From Athripsodes cinereus (lineage: Eukaryota > Arthropoda > Insecta > Trichoptera > Leptoceridae): a DNA stretch of 64,000 nucleotides. This document shows, piece after piece, positions 47,838 through 59,219 of this stretch. The stretch covers positions 18,055,447 through 18,119,446 of the forward strand of contig OX388319.1 of assembly GCA_947579605.1 (NCBI GenBank). The letters are read 5' to 3'. The notes beneath the pieces were generated by a model. That model saw nothing but the letters and a program-made list of their open reading frames with translations. It was not told the origin of the DNA and ran no database searches. The stretch's first letter is position 1; the number at the start of each line of letters is the position of its first letter. A program made the translations under genes and the position numbers.

Positions 47838-50800
47838 TCACATAATTTCCAAACTGCTGTCGCTATTTTTTGTTACTGCTTCTCCTTCGCTGGAGTTAGA
47901 TGCTCCTGAATCACTGCCCCCACCTCCAATAACATCATCCTTCTCCTTTTCAATCTCAGGATTCACCTCGTCTTGTTGGAGATGTACGGAGCTTTGCAGT
48001 TGCCACGCAGGTATAGAGGGAGGTTCAGGTCGTCGACTGAGAGATGGGAATTGGTTTCTGAAGAAATTATTTTGCACATAAAATTATAAATTATTTCGCT
48101 GTAAAATAAAAATACATATTGAAGTAAGTAGCTGCATCATCTTAGAAAATTTTTGGGTGAGCACTTATTAAGAGAAGTATTCTGTGCAAATTCTTTATTT
48201 AATTTGGTAAAAACTGCACATACAACATCTGTGCTCTAAGCCAGTGTTCCGCAAAGCGTGTGCCGCGGCACACTGGTGTACCGTGGTCATCAGTTGGTGT
48301 GCCGCGGAAATATGATGAGAGCTATTGATGTTTTTGAGTTAACTTTATCTATTAGTTTTTTAAATGGTGCTTGAAATATTGTGTAGTGTTTTTTACAGAA
48401 TATTGTAAGTTGTTTTTTTATTAATAGGTTATATTCGTATGGTTGTTATTTTAGATTCTTATTAGATTCATATTTGTTTATGACTGTTATATGTTGTGCA
48501 CTGTCCAGTAATTAGGTTTAACAACTGTCAAGCTGGCAGTGGTATATTTTATTCAAGTAAAATAAGAAATAAATAAAAGTAAGTTATGGCTGTTCTTCCG
48601 TCCGCAGGGGTTCCGTAGGCCCGGGCGTCCCTCTTTCACAATACACCGTTCCTATGACAACGATATCAGAGCACAAGGAATGTCTTGGGAAGAGGTGACG
48701 CAATTGGCACAGAGACGCTCTGAATGGAGGAGGCTGGTTTCTGCCCTGTGCTCCCGAGAGGAGTGTTGAGGGCGATGATGATGATGGCTTTATATATTGC
48801 GGAGACGAATCATGTCCAATTCCAAAATATTTTGTTTGTGGAGAAACTTGGGGCAATAATTCGATGGTGCCCAGTAAACTTTAACGACATTTAACAACTA
48901 CAAAACCCATTGATAGCTAAAAAAGACAAAGCCTTTTTTCAACGTTTAAAAGACCAGTCTAAGAAACAGGTAACTCTCATGAGTTCGTCTTTTGAAACAT
49001 CACACAAAGCGCAAAAAGCTAGCTACGTGATCGCTAATATGCTAGTTAAATCCATGAAACCTCATTCTCTCGCTAAAACTTTAATTATACCTGTCTGCAA
49101 AGAAGTTGTTAAAAGATTATGATTAGCCAAGAAGCCGCTAAGGAAACCGAAAAAATACCAGCGTCAGCAGATACAATCTCACGTCGCATTAATGATATTT
49201 CTAGCGACATTGAATCAACGTTAATTGAAAAATTAAGACTTAGTGGAGTTTTTGCACTACAAATCGACGAGTCTACTGATATCAGCGGTCACGCGCATCT
49301 TATCTCAAATGTGAGGTACACTGACGGATGTGAAATAAGAGGAGTTTTTATTTTGTCTGCCACTCCCTGGTTATACCACAGGAGAAGAAATATTCCAAGT
49401 AACAGACCAGAGGCCTGAGTCAACAACACACTTTTGTCTCACGTTCCCGCTCCGTTAGCGTTCGGGTGCAGACGATGTTGCAAGCAAGTGTCAATTTCGT
49501 TGCTAAGATACACAATAGTTACGAAAATTAACACTTTGGCGCACCATCGTCTGCACCCGAACGCTAGCGGAGCGGGAATGTGACGCGATAGTGTGTTGTT
49601 GACTCAGGCCTCAGTACTTCAGTGACCATAATTTGGAATGGCACAACTGCATAAGCTTTTGTACAGACGGAGCAGCAGCTATGACGGGAAAAATTAGGGG
49701 ATTTGTAACCAGGGATTCTGAATAAAAACCCTAATATTAAAAATGTACATTGTTTTTTACACAGGGAATCACTGATGACGAAGTCTCTGCCTGATGAATT
49801 GTTGTCTGTCCTACAAGAAGTTATTAAAATTGTCAATTACATCAAGTCGCGACCGCTAAACTCTCGTCTGTTTAATGCAGTGTGTCAGAAAATGGGAGCA
49901 GATCATCAGTCACTTCTGTTTCATACAGAAGTACGATGGCTTTCTCGCCGAAAAGTGCTCTCTTGGATTTACGAGCTAAAAAATGAGACCCAGTCGTTTT
50001 TAGAGGCACAGGGTTCAGATTTTGCTTCTGTGTTTAAGACATTCGTAGATGTGTGGGTATCAAGATGGGATCTGCTGCGTCAGCCGGGTCCCCCACCCAC
50101 TGACGTGGTAGGATCGTAGATGCCAACACTGGCATAGTTGTATTAGAATAGAGAGTCCAAATATTAAAAAAAAAAATCTTCACCTAAACGGATAAATAGG
50201 AGTTCTTGGACTCCTGAAATATCCGAGAAATAAAGATATTTCAACAAGTTCTGTGTTTAAAAAAGAAGAATGGGTACTGAAACTTGCATACGTATCTGGC
50301 GGACATATTCGCTCATTTCAATGAGCTCAACAGAAAAATGCAAGGCAAGAATTCTAATATTTTAACGTCTTCGGACAAAATTGAAAGCTTTATCTTTTCA
50401 TATTAGGTATATTGATTTTAGTAATAAATAAATATTAAATAGTCATTAGTTTTTTCTTTGGTGTACCTCTAAAAAATTTTGATTTGATAGGTGTACCTTG
50501 AACACAAAAAGTTTGCGGAACACTGCTCTAAGCCATCATATATGTTGTGTAAATGTGTGTGTCCTCTTTGGTGAAATATTTCTCATCAAGGGTGCATCTA
50601 AGGAGTATATATATTTCAAGAGAGTTTTGCAGAAGGAAGCTCATAAGGTTAACCTTGAGTCCATTCTCGGATAAAAAAACCCACTTCTGCTGGATGACAT
50701 GAGAACTGATAATCTTCAAACATCCATGGGTAAGTGGTGGTATAAATATATAAAAGGCAATAAAAAATTATACAGATATTCTAGCACTGTGGAGCCATAA

Positions 50801-52857
50801 CAAAATGATGACACAAAGAGATATATTAATTATACGCAGCTAGTATGCTGCCTATCCTACTTGCCGGATATGCTATGATGGCAACAGATAGATACATGTT
50901 TGGCACTGTTGTGTACTGGGGATTTTGCTGGTCCACTCATAGATTTGTAAAATCTGTCAACATTGGAGTTGTGCGAGATCGAGACCATTAGTGAAAGACG
51001 ACTCATGCTTCACTCAGAAAAGGGTGAAGCAAAAAGCAAGCAGACTAATTGGAGGTAGATCGCTTAGTATTGCAGGTCCCCAGATGTTAGAATAAGTTGC
51101 CTCTGGCTCTGCAAGAGGAGGCGAATGGAGAGAGCTTCGGAAGGGAACTGAAAGCACATCCTTTTGCTGGAAGCTTCGGCTGACAGACGCACAATATGGC
51201 ACCCTTGAAGTCATGTTATGAGTAAACAGCGCTTTAAAAATTGTCCACATATATATTGTTTGCAATGTGGCTGTTTTTATCTGTTGAAAATGTAAATATC
51301 AATGGGTTTGTTATGAGACGTTCCAATACAACAATAAAAACTGCCTTTGTGTAACTAATGATTGATATTGTGTAATGATTGATATTTTCTATTTCTTTTA
51401 CCTATTGAGCAAAATTCCTTTGATAGATGCAATATCAGACTTCAGTCCATCCACCTGACCTCTAGTGACAGGACTACTGTTCTGTATATTACTTAGTCTA
51501 TCCACTTCAGATCTTACAGTCACAATCTCTTGTTTCAACTCTAACATACTCTTCTCTAAGGATTTGTTCAACTCTTCTAATGATTCATCCACTGTTTTCC
51601 TCTTTGGTCTCGCGCCGAATAATAAAACTTCTATCCATTTCTACAAAAGAAAAATTGTTTAATGCATCAAATATTAACATGAATTATTTGAGAATACTAC
51701 AATATTGTTAATGGTGCTTGTGAAAGTGAAATTTGTAAGCGCTTGTTGAGTGAAACATACTCCCTCTATCGGTGTGCTCCACGAACATACTTGACATTTT
51801 CAATTTCATACAAATTTGTATAGGAGTGTTTTGATAGTCAGGTAAATTGTGTTATTTAATCACAACAACGCTTGAAACTATGTGTTTATCTGGTAATTGT
51901 AATCATTGTATGATTACAAATTTTTCACATTCCATAAAAACTTTATTAAAGAGAACATTTGAGAGAGCTACAAATATATGGTATTTTAATAATTTGTTTA
52001 TAACAAATGTGCATAGAGATGTTTACTTTCGAATGATACTTTAATATTAGTAAGGTGATACCTTATAAATCCAATACATTCCATATGCTATTCCTCCACA
52101 GAGTGCTACCGAGAAGAAGATTTCTTTGAACCACGATGTTTTAGAATGTCGGTACATCAATAGTTCAGAAGAAGCCATAGTTGGTACATTACATAGTGCT
52201 GATGCACCTTGTTCAAATGCTTTTTGTATTTCTAATTCAGTTAAACCTTTAGATCTTAAAAACCTTTCTTTTTGTTCCAGTGGACTTCGTTGAATATTAG
52301 GATTTGACAAGAATTTCACCGCAGTTGTAATCTAAAAACAAAACATTGTAAGTTTTTGTAATCTTTATACTGAACATTTTATAAAACTTGTATGGAATTT
52401 CATTAATAAGTAAACTATCTTTGTGATATTGAAATATTTTTGACAGAAACACATGAGAAGAACAATACTGGACTTCTTCCTATCTCTAGACCTTGGCATA
52501 AACTTAACATTTATTAAGTAGAGGTAGCTCACCTGTATGAATACAATAACTATAATAGATACCCAATAAAAGGTGACACAAGGCCAAGGGGATAAGTTGA
52601 TTATGAATGGTGTGTAAAAGAGAGCGGTAAAAGCAATTGTGTTCGGATTGATAAAAATAGCAATAAGGAGTAGGTATCTACTCGTTGCACATCTTTGAAA
52701 ATCAACCAAAGTACAAAGTCCTAAATTCGATCGCGAAAACAAATGGACTCAAAGTAAAACGGTTTATTTCGTAACAACTTTGCTCTACAAATATAATGTC
52801 AAGAACACTTACCAATTCCTCTCGAATACTTAAATTATCGGTGCTGTTTGAAGACAT
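47838..52857 (-). CDS. PEX14: Peroxisomal membrane protein PEX14
   Basis: Exons 52813-52857, 52062-52331, 51402-51640 and 47842-48057 join with consistent phases into about 256 residues. Residues about 10-60 (IREELITTAVKFLSNPNIQR through LEIQKAFEQ) match the PEX14 N-terminal domain that binds PEX5 and PEX19. A hydrophobic membrane segment follows (FFSVALCGGIAYGMYWIYK), then KWIEVLLFGARPKRK, a coiled coil (LEELNKSLEKSMLELKQEI), and the conserved LKSDIASIKGILLNRNQFP leading to PSIPAWQLQ and an acidic Ser-rich tail. By family knowledge PEX14 is the docking component of the peroxisomal matrix-protein import machinery. In 47838-47840 a TGA follows the last exon directly; a further small exon near 45175 is possible. 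A 2.28-kb hAT element sits in the last intron. Confidence 0.92.
47842..48057 (-). CDS. PEX14: PEX14 coding exon 4 (C-terminal tail)
   Basis: The exon encodes RNQFPSLSRRPEPPSIPAWQ, then an acidic Ser/Gly-rich tail ending LEI. If read through, ATG TGA ends the protein at 47838; a gtgaga donor overlaps this point and allows splicing to a downstream exon. Confidence 0.85.
48584..48790 (+). pseudogene. LINE ORF2 C-terminus fragment nested in hAT
   Basis: The segment reads SWEEVTQLAQRRSEWRRLVS then ALCSREEC, followed by GATGATGATGATGG, close to the copy at 1780-2000. It lies inside the hAT element 48242-50525 and so inserted after it. Confidence 0.65.
48910..50400 (+). pseudogene. Broken hAT transposase (ZBED5/Buster-like)
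   Basis: Successive plus-strand frames (48910-49122, 49119-49418, about 49613-49720, 49775-50085, about 50240-50390) carry consecutive parts of one hAT transposase in order, including the DDE-type region (LQIDESTD, CTDGA) and the HTEVRWLSR motif. Frames shift at about 49120, 49720 and 50270, and a 201-base MITE interrupts it at 49411. It cannot make an active enzyme. Confidence 0.88.
49411..49611. mobile_element. MITE nested in hAT transposase, 201 bp
   Basis: The ends AGGCCTGAGTCAACAACACA and TGTGTTGTTGACTCAGGCCT are perfect inverted repeats. The interrupted transposase reads on across the insertion (GACCAG to TACTTCAGTG), which fixes a 3-base target duplication CAG. The interior holds CTCCGTTAGCGTTCGGGTGC and its inverted partner. 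Confidence 0.88.
51402..51640 (-). CDS. PEX14: PEX14 coding exon 3 (coiled coil)
   Basis: The exon starts KWIEVLLFGARPKRKTVDE, continues with heptad-patterned Leu/Glu/Lys sequence, and ends in GILLNR split by the intron. Donor gtaaaa, acceptor ttgtag. Confidence 0.92.
52062..52331 (-). CDS. PEX14: PEX14 coding exon 2 (PEX5-binding domain, membrane segment)
   Basis: The exon has 90 full codons. It runs from ITTAVKFLSNP to the membrane segment ending MYWIYK, with donor gtatca and acceptor tttag. Confidence 0.92.
52813..52857 (-). CDS. PEX14: PEX14 coding exon 1
   Basis: The ATG is at 52855-52857 and the 15 codons (MSSNSTDNLSIREEL) end on a codon boundary with donor gtaagt. Confidence 0.85.
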
Positions 52858-53143
52858 GACTAACACATACATAAATTATAAAATGATAAATAAACTATTA
52901 TATACAACATATATCTTATGTTGTTAATACGTAAAATGACCCGACGGTCGCGAGATCAAAATACAGAATGAAATTATCCAAAAAAATGGTACTATTTTTA
53001 ATTGGACAATTTTAAACTTCAAATAAACAAGAACAATCGGCAGGACGTCCGACGGCAAACGCCAAATAAATTGAATTGAAAAGAAGAAGAAAACTCGACT
53101 ATAGTATTGCCAGCTCGGATTTTGAAAAAGACGTAGCTCACAT

Positions 53144-53220
53144 TAAAAACTAAAAAGTACGTGGATTTAAAGTGTAAATTAAAAACTAAAAAGTATGTGG
53201 ATTTAAGTGTAAATTAAAAA
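53144..53220. repeat. Tandem duplication, ~36-bp unit
   Basis: AACTAAAAAGTACGTGGATT and the following bases to GTGTAAATTAA occur twice with two differences, 300 bases upstream of the PEX14 start. Confidence 0.75.
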
Positions 53221-54269
53221 CAAAATGTTTCGCAAATTTGACTCCTTCGGTTGATTTTTAAAAATTGAAGACTTTTAAGGTCTCAACTTTCAAAATTTAA
53301 TAACATATCTCTTGCATTCAAAACTCCTACATTCCTCCACTCTCCAAATTTTCAAAATTTTTTCATTTTTTCAAAATAAAATATCTCACGATCTCCTCGA
53401 ATTCGTTATATATATTTGGATTTTTCCTTTATTTTTTCCAAGTCATAGTCAAGTTGACAAAATTATACAGCCTTTAATTTAACATTATAATATAATAAAT
53501 GTAGCGTATAGCTCTTATTAATTTTAGAAATTAATTATTTCTATGGCAACATAGTTTGCTGCAATTTTGACAAGGCGTTTTGTACCGGGGGCGGTGTATC
53601 TCCAGTTTTTTAAGAAAAAAATACTTCCAATGGCTAAATAAGTTACACATTTACATGAAAACGTTTCTACTATTCATTTATAGCTGAGAGAAGCAGGTAT
53701 GTCATAAATTGTTTTGTTCACACTTGAGTTGTTGGATATCCAGCTTATCATTTTTTTGCACTCCATATTCCTGTTTCCGTTCCTTTTCAACGTTTGCACT
53801 GGTATAATGAGTATCTCATGTAAATATATTATCATAAAACGACATCCTAATCAATTTTTATTTTATGGTTCCTTTTTATTGGGGCGTTTTAATGATTTTT
53901 ACATTTTACATGTGTCAATCAATTTGGCTTACTGATTAGTGATTACTCACACTAATCCTACATCAATATTTATATCAAATCACAAATTAAATATATTTTT
54001 ACTTTAATTGCAATAAAGGTATTCTGCTGTAACTCGACAAAGTAACAACAACATTCTAGTTTGTTTGCTAAGACAAAATTATGATTTGAGAATTTGACAA
54101 AAACAGGTACACAATAACAAGTCTTTTTATGTATTTGATTTGTTGCCAAATTGTTGCAGAACATTTGAAGTGGTGACATAATATAGCTTTACAAGTAGGT
54201 AATTAAATGTTTTCTTTTATGTGTTTGTGATTTTAAAAAATAGGTTACTGTTTTATGTGGAACACCCGT

Positions 54270-54483
54270 TAAAGAATTGGTTTCCTATTCTTTACCGTGA
54301 GCTTTCGAGTGTCCTGTAAAAGGCAGGTGTTCAAAAAATAAAGACATTTTACATCTTAAATTCAGCGATGGGGCTAGCCACCCATCCTGAAAGTCATATT
54401 TTTTGTTGGCACGAAGAGAATAGCTTACATGCAGCTGGTCTGCTGACTACCCCAGTTTTAGGATATACCGTGATGGTATAGTT
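54270..54483 (+). repeat. SINE-like family, full copy upstream of AP-2 mu
   Basis: It contains AAAGAATTGGTTTCC, CGAGTGTCCTGTAAAAGGCA, AGCCACCCATCCTGAAAG, GTTGGCACGAAGAG and ATACCGTGATGGTATAG. It lies about 140 bases before the AP-2 mu coding exon. Confidence 0.7.
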
Positions 54484-54620
54484 GCTGTTTTATATTCCAA
54501 TATACAATGCTGTCAATGAAGAATACAAATATTGCTTCTGTGAATGACTAAATATTTTATAATAATTCGTAAATGTATTTCTAAATTGTAAAAATATATT
54601 TATTTAATTTATTTGTTCAG

Positions 54621-54817
54621 GTGTTGTAGCCAGTCTTAAAATGATAGGGGGACTATTTGTATATAACCACAAGGGGGAGGTGTTGATATCTCGAGTGTAT
54701 CGAGATGATATTGGCCGCAATGCTGTGGATGCGTTCCGGGTCAATGTGATCCACGCCAGGCAGCAGGTGCGATCACCAGTCACCAACATCGCCAGAACAT
54801 CCTTCTTCCATATCAAG
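54621..54817 (+). CDS. AP-2mu: AP-2 mu first coding exon
   Basis: The exon starts after acceptor tgttcag with 20 untranslated bases; the ATG at 54641 opens [10 protein letters not shown]. It ends FFHIK with donor gtatgt. The acceptor shows there is an upstream non-coding exon. Confidence 0.94.
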
Positions 54818-57800
54818 GTATGTGCCATTTTTGACTTAAGTAGGTTTTGTATAAAATTTTGTAGCTTTTTTAAATTTATTTTGTCAATGATTAAACATTC
54901 ATTAGTCTTCATATAATAGAAGTTACATGTTATGATGAAAAACATTTTTTTTTTAAATTTCTGTTTATTAACAAAATTATGAGTATTTATTAATTAAAAA
55001 ATGTGGGTGGTGCATCTATTTGATAAAAAAATAATGATTAATAATTGGAAGGATGTTGCCACCTCGCTTTGTCGGAAGTGTGTCACAAACCTGTTTAAAC
55101 TTTTTTTTGCATCTCAGAGGGTTTGCATGGAATCGAGCAACTCTACCGAGTACTCTGGTTGGCAAACATTAAACAGTGTGATACTCGGTTACTCAGTAAA
55201 ATTTATACTCGATACATCTCTAATCATGGTCAATATGAAAAGTCTATAGTTCTGTTACTGTATCTATCTACTTTTACCTATAAAGTTTCAATCAAAGTGT
55301 TACTTTTTTTCCAGCGAGCCAACATTTGGTTGGCAGCTGTCACCAAGCAGAATGTGAATGCCGCCATGGTTTTTGAATTCCTCCTGAAGATCATTGAAGT
55401 GATGCAGTCCTACTTTGGAAAGATATCCGAAGAGAACATCAAGAACAACTTCGTCCTCATCTATGAATTGTTGGATGGTAACTTTACTTTTTTGCTTAGT
55501 ATTAAATATAAAGTAATGAGATGAGTGCTGTTTTTTTTTCATTCACATAAGTTCCTCATTTACATTACAAATGACGATGATTAATGACTGAGAATGTGTT
55601 TTTATAATACTAATCTTTTCTTTTGCAGAAATCTTGGACTTTGGCTATCCCCAAAATTCAGACACTGGTGTTCTTAAAACGTTCATCACACAGCAGGGAA
55701 TCAAGTCTGCATCCAAAGAGGAACAGGCGCAGATCACATCTCAGGTCACTGGGCAGATTGGCTGGAGGAGGGAGGGCATCAAATACAGAAGGAATGAGCT
55801 CTTCCTTGACGTCCTGGAGTATGTCAACTTACTCATGTCACCTCAAGGTATAGAGTGGTTTTTCTTATTACAATCTTTACAAATTTTATTTGAACATGGA
55901 CTTGATGTATTGCTTATTTTCCTAGTGGGACACAAGTATAGATGGAGATACTTGTTTACAATGTAAAAATTTTTGTCTTTCATTAAAAAATATTGTGTAT
56001 TCCTGTTTTTCTTTTCATAAAGTGGAATAAAAAAAAATAATCTTATTTTACAAATAAGTTACAGAGGCATTTTACATGGTGGAATTTATGGAGTGCATAG
56101 CCCATCCCTTATTCAACAACTCAAATTCTAATATTCAGAAATAGGGCACATCAAAGTTACAGTGTCCAAATGTATATTCACTTCATCTGATACAGATAAT
56201 AATAAGTTCTTGGAGTTTCAGATATTCGGGAACCTTTACTACTATGGGATTTAATTGGGTATATTGCTGAAATGATGATGATACGTAACCCGCTACATGT
56301 ATACCCGCTTTCGTATTTTAAACTTTCAAATCTCACTACGAGAATAGGTGAAGCTTGCAGTGTGGTTTGTTTATAAAGGAAAGAATATTCATATTTTTGT
56401 ATTTCAGGTCAAGTCTTGTCCGCTCATGTAGCCGGTAAAGTAGTGATGAAGTCCTACCTGTCTGGTATGCCCGAGTGCAAGTTTGGTATTAATGACAAGC
56501 TCGTCATGGAAGCCAAGGGAAAAGGCAATGGTGATTATGACACACATTTAACATTCACCTACTTTCATAATATCATATCCCTACATATCTACATATGTAC
56601 GTACTAAGCTGACTAAAACATGTGCAGATTGCTTTTCCAAATTATGTGAAAGATTTTTCGAGTACATAACATATTAGACCAGAGATATTTCATATCATAT
56701 AAAATAATTCATAAACACTGTTTCTATTTCACAATGGTATGTACCAGTGGTTCCCAAAGTTGACTTGGCTCCGACCCATCTAGGAAAAATTTTCCAATCT
56801 CGGGACCCGCCTTTTAGCTTTTTTTCTCCAAACATTACTCCAGAAATTTTTTTTATTCATGTCTTAGGTGACAAATCGTTCATTAGGGCTCACTCAATAT
56901 TCACTCACGACCCACTGGTGAGTCGCGACTCATAATTAGGGAAATACTGGTGTATACAAAATGCCTACCAAACTTTGAAGATGTCAATATTTTTTTTATT
57001 TATTAATACATTGAAGGGATATAAGGCTTTTTTACAAAGCATTAAAAAGACATTTAACTTATGCAAAGCAATATTTTTAATATGTGACTTTGCAGATCTT
57101 TTATTTTATCTGTTCATTTTAACCTGGAACGACACCGTGTTTATAAGCTACTAAAATATAAATTATTGTGTTTATGAAATATTTTAATTTGTTCAACACA
57201 ATTGGTGGTACCTACTCTACCATAAGTTATTCGGAAATTGTTCATAGTATTTTTTTGGTCACTTAAATTTATTGAATCGTATTGGTATCAAATTTTATGG
57301 TCTTAACAATAATTCTAAGAAACAGGACAGCTTTCGATAAGTCTTCATCAGTTGGGGCAATCTTTTTGAGGTAATTGGTAGTTATTGAATGTGGTATATA
57401 TGCACGAGTAGTTGAATGAAATACTGAACATTGCGTAGCGACTACGAGATTTTATATTGACGTAAAGTAAGTAAGATAACGTCACCTCAATGTCACTTAT
57501 ATTTTAATATGGACCAGTGCTGCTGCTGGCAAGAATACCTTTAGCGACAAAATGACGTCATTCTCCCTTACATTGTGTTAATGTGATACTCGATGTGAAT
57601 ATTAACGGGTGACATGTTTGTTGTAAAAGAAGATCTTTTCTTTGAAGACGACGGACATAATAAATTGTATTTTTATTAGCAACTTTTAGTTACATTGTCG
57701 TATTATTTATGTTCATTTTGTATTTTGAATAGTATTTTATTACTTTTCTTTTATTGTCTATTATTTAGATGTGTCATCAAATTTCATTGCATTTATGTGC

Positions 57801-58335
57801 TGAGTAAAATGGTTTGAAATATAGTTTTAATTCACATTTAAAGCAGTATTTATTACATAGAAATCATGTTAAAAATGTTTTAAATTTCTCAAACTGTAGA
57901 AATGTTTTGTCATTTGTAAGAAAAAAGTACATAGCTTGAATATATTGCAGTGACAATACACATCAATATAGCATGTATATGCAATATAAGACTTGTTGCT
58001 CTATTAATATATCCATTATCAGATGCACCATGTTAATATTGTTGTGTATAGAATGTTTTCGTGTGTATATTTCAAACCATTTTATTACCTGTCCATTTTA
58101 TACTTCATCCGTAGTGAAACAATTTCTCGGGATGAAATATACTGACAGTGTTCTGTATATGTCAAGACAATTTTGCAGGAGGTATCTCTGGCAACACAGA
58201 CGACGCGACACGCACAGGCAAACCAATGGTGGTCATTGACGATTGTCAGTTCCATCAGTGTGTAAAGTTGAGCAAGTTTGAGACGGAACATTCCATTTCT
58301 TTCATACCTCCCGATGGGGAGTTTGAACTTATGAG
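54641..58335 (+). CDS. AP-2mu: Clathrin adaptor AP-2 subunit mu, 5' two thirds
   Basis: Five coding exons (54641-54817, 55315-55477, 55629-55847, 56408-56530 or -56524, 58179-58335) give the first 277-279 residues of a protein of about 440. [20 protein letters not shown], the longin-type N-terminal domain, the [20 protein letters not shown] block, [20 protein letters not shown] with the threonine (T154) that AAK1-type kinases phosphorylate in relatives, and the start of the mu-homology domain ([20 protein letters not shown]) are near-identical to animal AP-2 mu. By family knowledge mu2 binds YxxPhi cargo signals and PIP2 in clathrin-mediated endocytosis at the plasma membrane. The exons for the cargo-binding C-terminal part are absent and must lie beyond 64000, behind the LINE. 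The donor of the fourth exon is ambiguous. Confidence 0.95.
55315..55477 (+). CDS. AP-2mu: AP-2 mu coding exon 2
   Basis: The exon encodes [20 protein letters not shown] through LIYELLD. The acceptor is ttccag and the donor gtaact. Confidence 0.95.
55629..55847 (+). CDS. AP-2mu: AP-2 mu coding exon 3 (linker with regulatory Thr)
   Basis: The exon encodes [20 protein letters not shown], the SQVTGQIGW phosphorylation segment and LMSPQ. The acceptor is ttgcag and the donor gtatag. Confidence 0.95.
56408..56530 (+). CDS. AP-2mu: AP-2 mu coding exon 4
   Basis: The exon encodes [20 protein letters not shown] through MEAKGKG. With a GT donor at 56531 (gtgatt) it ends GKGN; with a GC donor at 56525 (gcaatg) it ends GKG. 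Both keep the frame into the next exon. Confidence 0.88.
56745..56949. mobile_element. hAT-type MITE, 205 bp, in AP-2 mu intron
   Basis: It starts CAGTGGTTCCCAAAGT and ends TTAGGGAAATACTG; the flanking octamers GTATGTAC and GTGTATAC match at six of eight bases, so it is an older insertion. Ends and length fit hAT-derived MITEs. Confidence 0.75.
58179..58335 (+). CDS. AP-2mu: AP-2 mu coding exon 5
   Basis: The exon encodes [15 protein letters not shown] and [20 protein letters not shown] through GEFELM plus two bases. The acceptor region reads gcaggag, a tandem acceptor that can add or skip one glycine. The donor is gtaggt. Confidence 0.93.
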
Positions 58336-59219
58336 GTAGGTCCACACATCACTTGTCTTGCAATATAACCAAGATTGCCAAGTAACGTAAAACCTATACT
58401 CTTATTATTCTTTCTCTTTTTCTTCAAGTAGAATGTGTCGTATGTTTTCATTATGTGAAGTTAGTGTTTGGTAATCATTGTTTAAAAATATTTTTACTTT
58501 TAAGCCAAAATTTGCATACTTTTAGACCTTCATTTTAGACAAAATATTGTATTTTTTTTTCTATCACTGCATAAAGATTCGTATAAACGTTTTATTATGC
58601 TTCAAGTACTATCAAAAATGAAAAAAAAGTATTAGTGTTCTTAATATTTTGTGTAAAAATTTAAATTTGTTTTTGTATATAATAAACAATATATGTGTCG
58701 CTGAGTTACGAAATCCGCTATAACACATTTTTGTAATACAGAGAAAATCGATAAAAACTATTATTTAAGTATTAAGCAAACTTTTTTGAAATAAAATAAC
58801 TTTATTGATTGTAAGATTGGTGTAACAATTTATTTTTAAAATAAATATTGTGATTAAATAAAAAAAGACGGTTCATTTTGTATAAATTATAAATCACATT
58901 AATTTTGCAGAATTATAAATCACATTACAAAGTAGCATTACCGTGGACAATTGCTCAAACAATTGCTGAATATTAAATAAAAATAGTGTCAGATTTAGTG
59001 AATCAACTGACATAAAGAATCTCACACAGACTAAACAGAACGTCGCGCATTGATGGGGTGCATTTGTTGAGTGATCCGACGGTTGCGGGATGTGTGAGCG
59101 CATATGAAAAGTGCACATGAGTTTATTGTTGTATTAACAGCACGGTAAGCAAACGATCGTCTTATTTTAACTACAGTGAAACCCTGATAATTGACTCTTT
59201 TTTACCATTGAAGGTGATT

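Larger units (their letters stand above)
48242..50525 (+). mobile_element. hAT transposon (Buster/ZBED5-like), defective, 2284 bp
   Basis: The 14-base inverted ends CAGTGTTCCGCAAA and TTTGCGGAACACTG are perfect and the 8-base duplication CTCTAAGC flanks them (48234-48241, 50526-50533). Inside, plus-strand fragments encode a ZBED5/Buster-type transposase: HKAQKASYVIANMLVKSMKP, FALQIDESTDISGHAHL, CTDGAAAMTGKIRGF, LLFHTEVRWLSRRKVL and a C-terminal LNRKMQGKNSNILTSSDKIE. Frameshifts, a LINE tail, a nested MITE and an unexplained segment at about 50085-50230 have broken it. It lies in PEX14 intron 3. Confidence 0.93.
52858..54620. promoter_or_regulatory. Head-to-head interval PEX14 / AP-2 mu
   Basis: PEX14 (minus) starts at 52857 and the first AP-2 mu coding exon (plus) begins at 54621 with an acceptor site, so AP-2 mu has at least one upstream non-coding exon. 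Its promoter probably lies here, back to back with that of PEX14. The interval also holds a 36-base tandem repeat (53144-53220) and a SINE-like copy (about 54270-54483). Confidence 0.4.

Noticed and set aside
50895..51265. GC-richer segment in the PEX14 intron with an 83-codon frame
   Set aside because: The frame is not protein-like and no transposon motif was recognised; it is probably an old repeat.
54604..54945. Minus-strand 113-codon frame over the first AP-2 mu exon
   Set aside because: It is antisense to a highly conserved coding exon.
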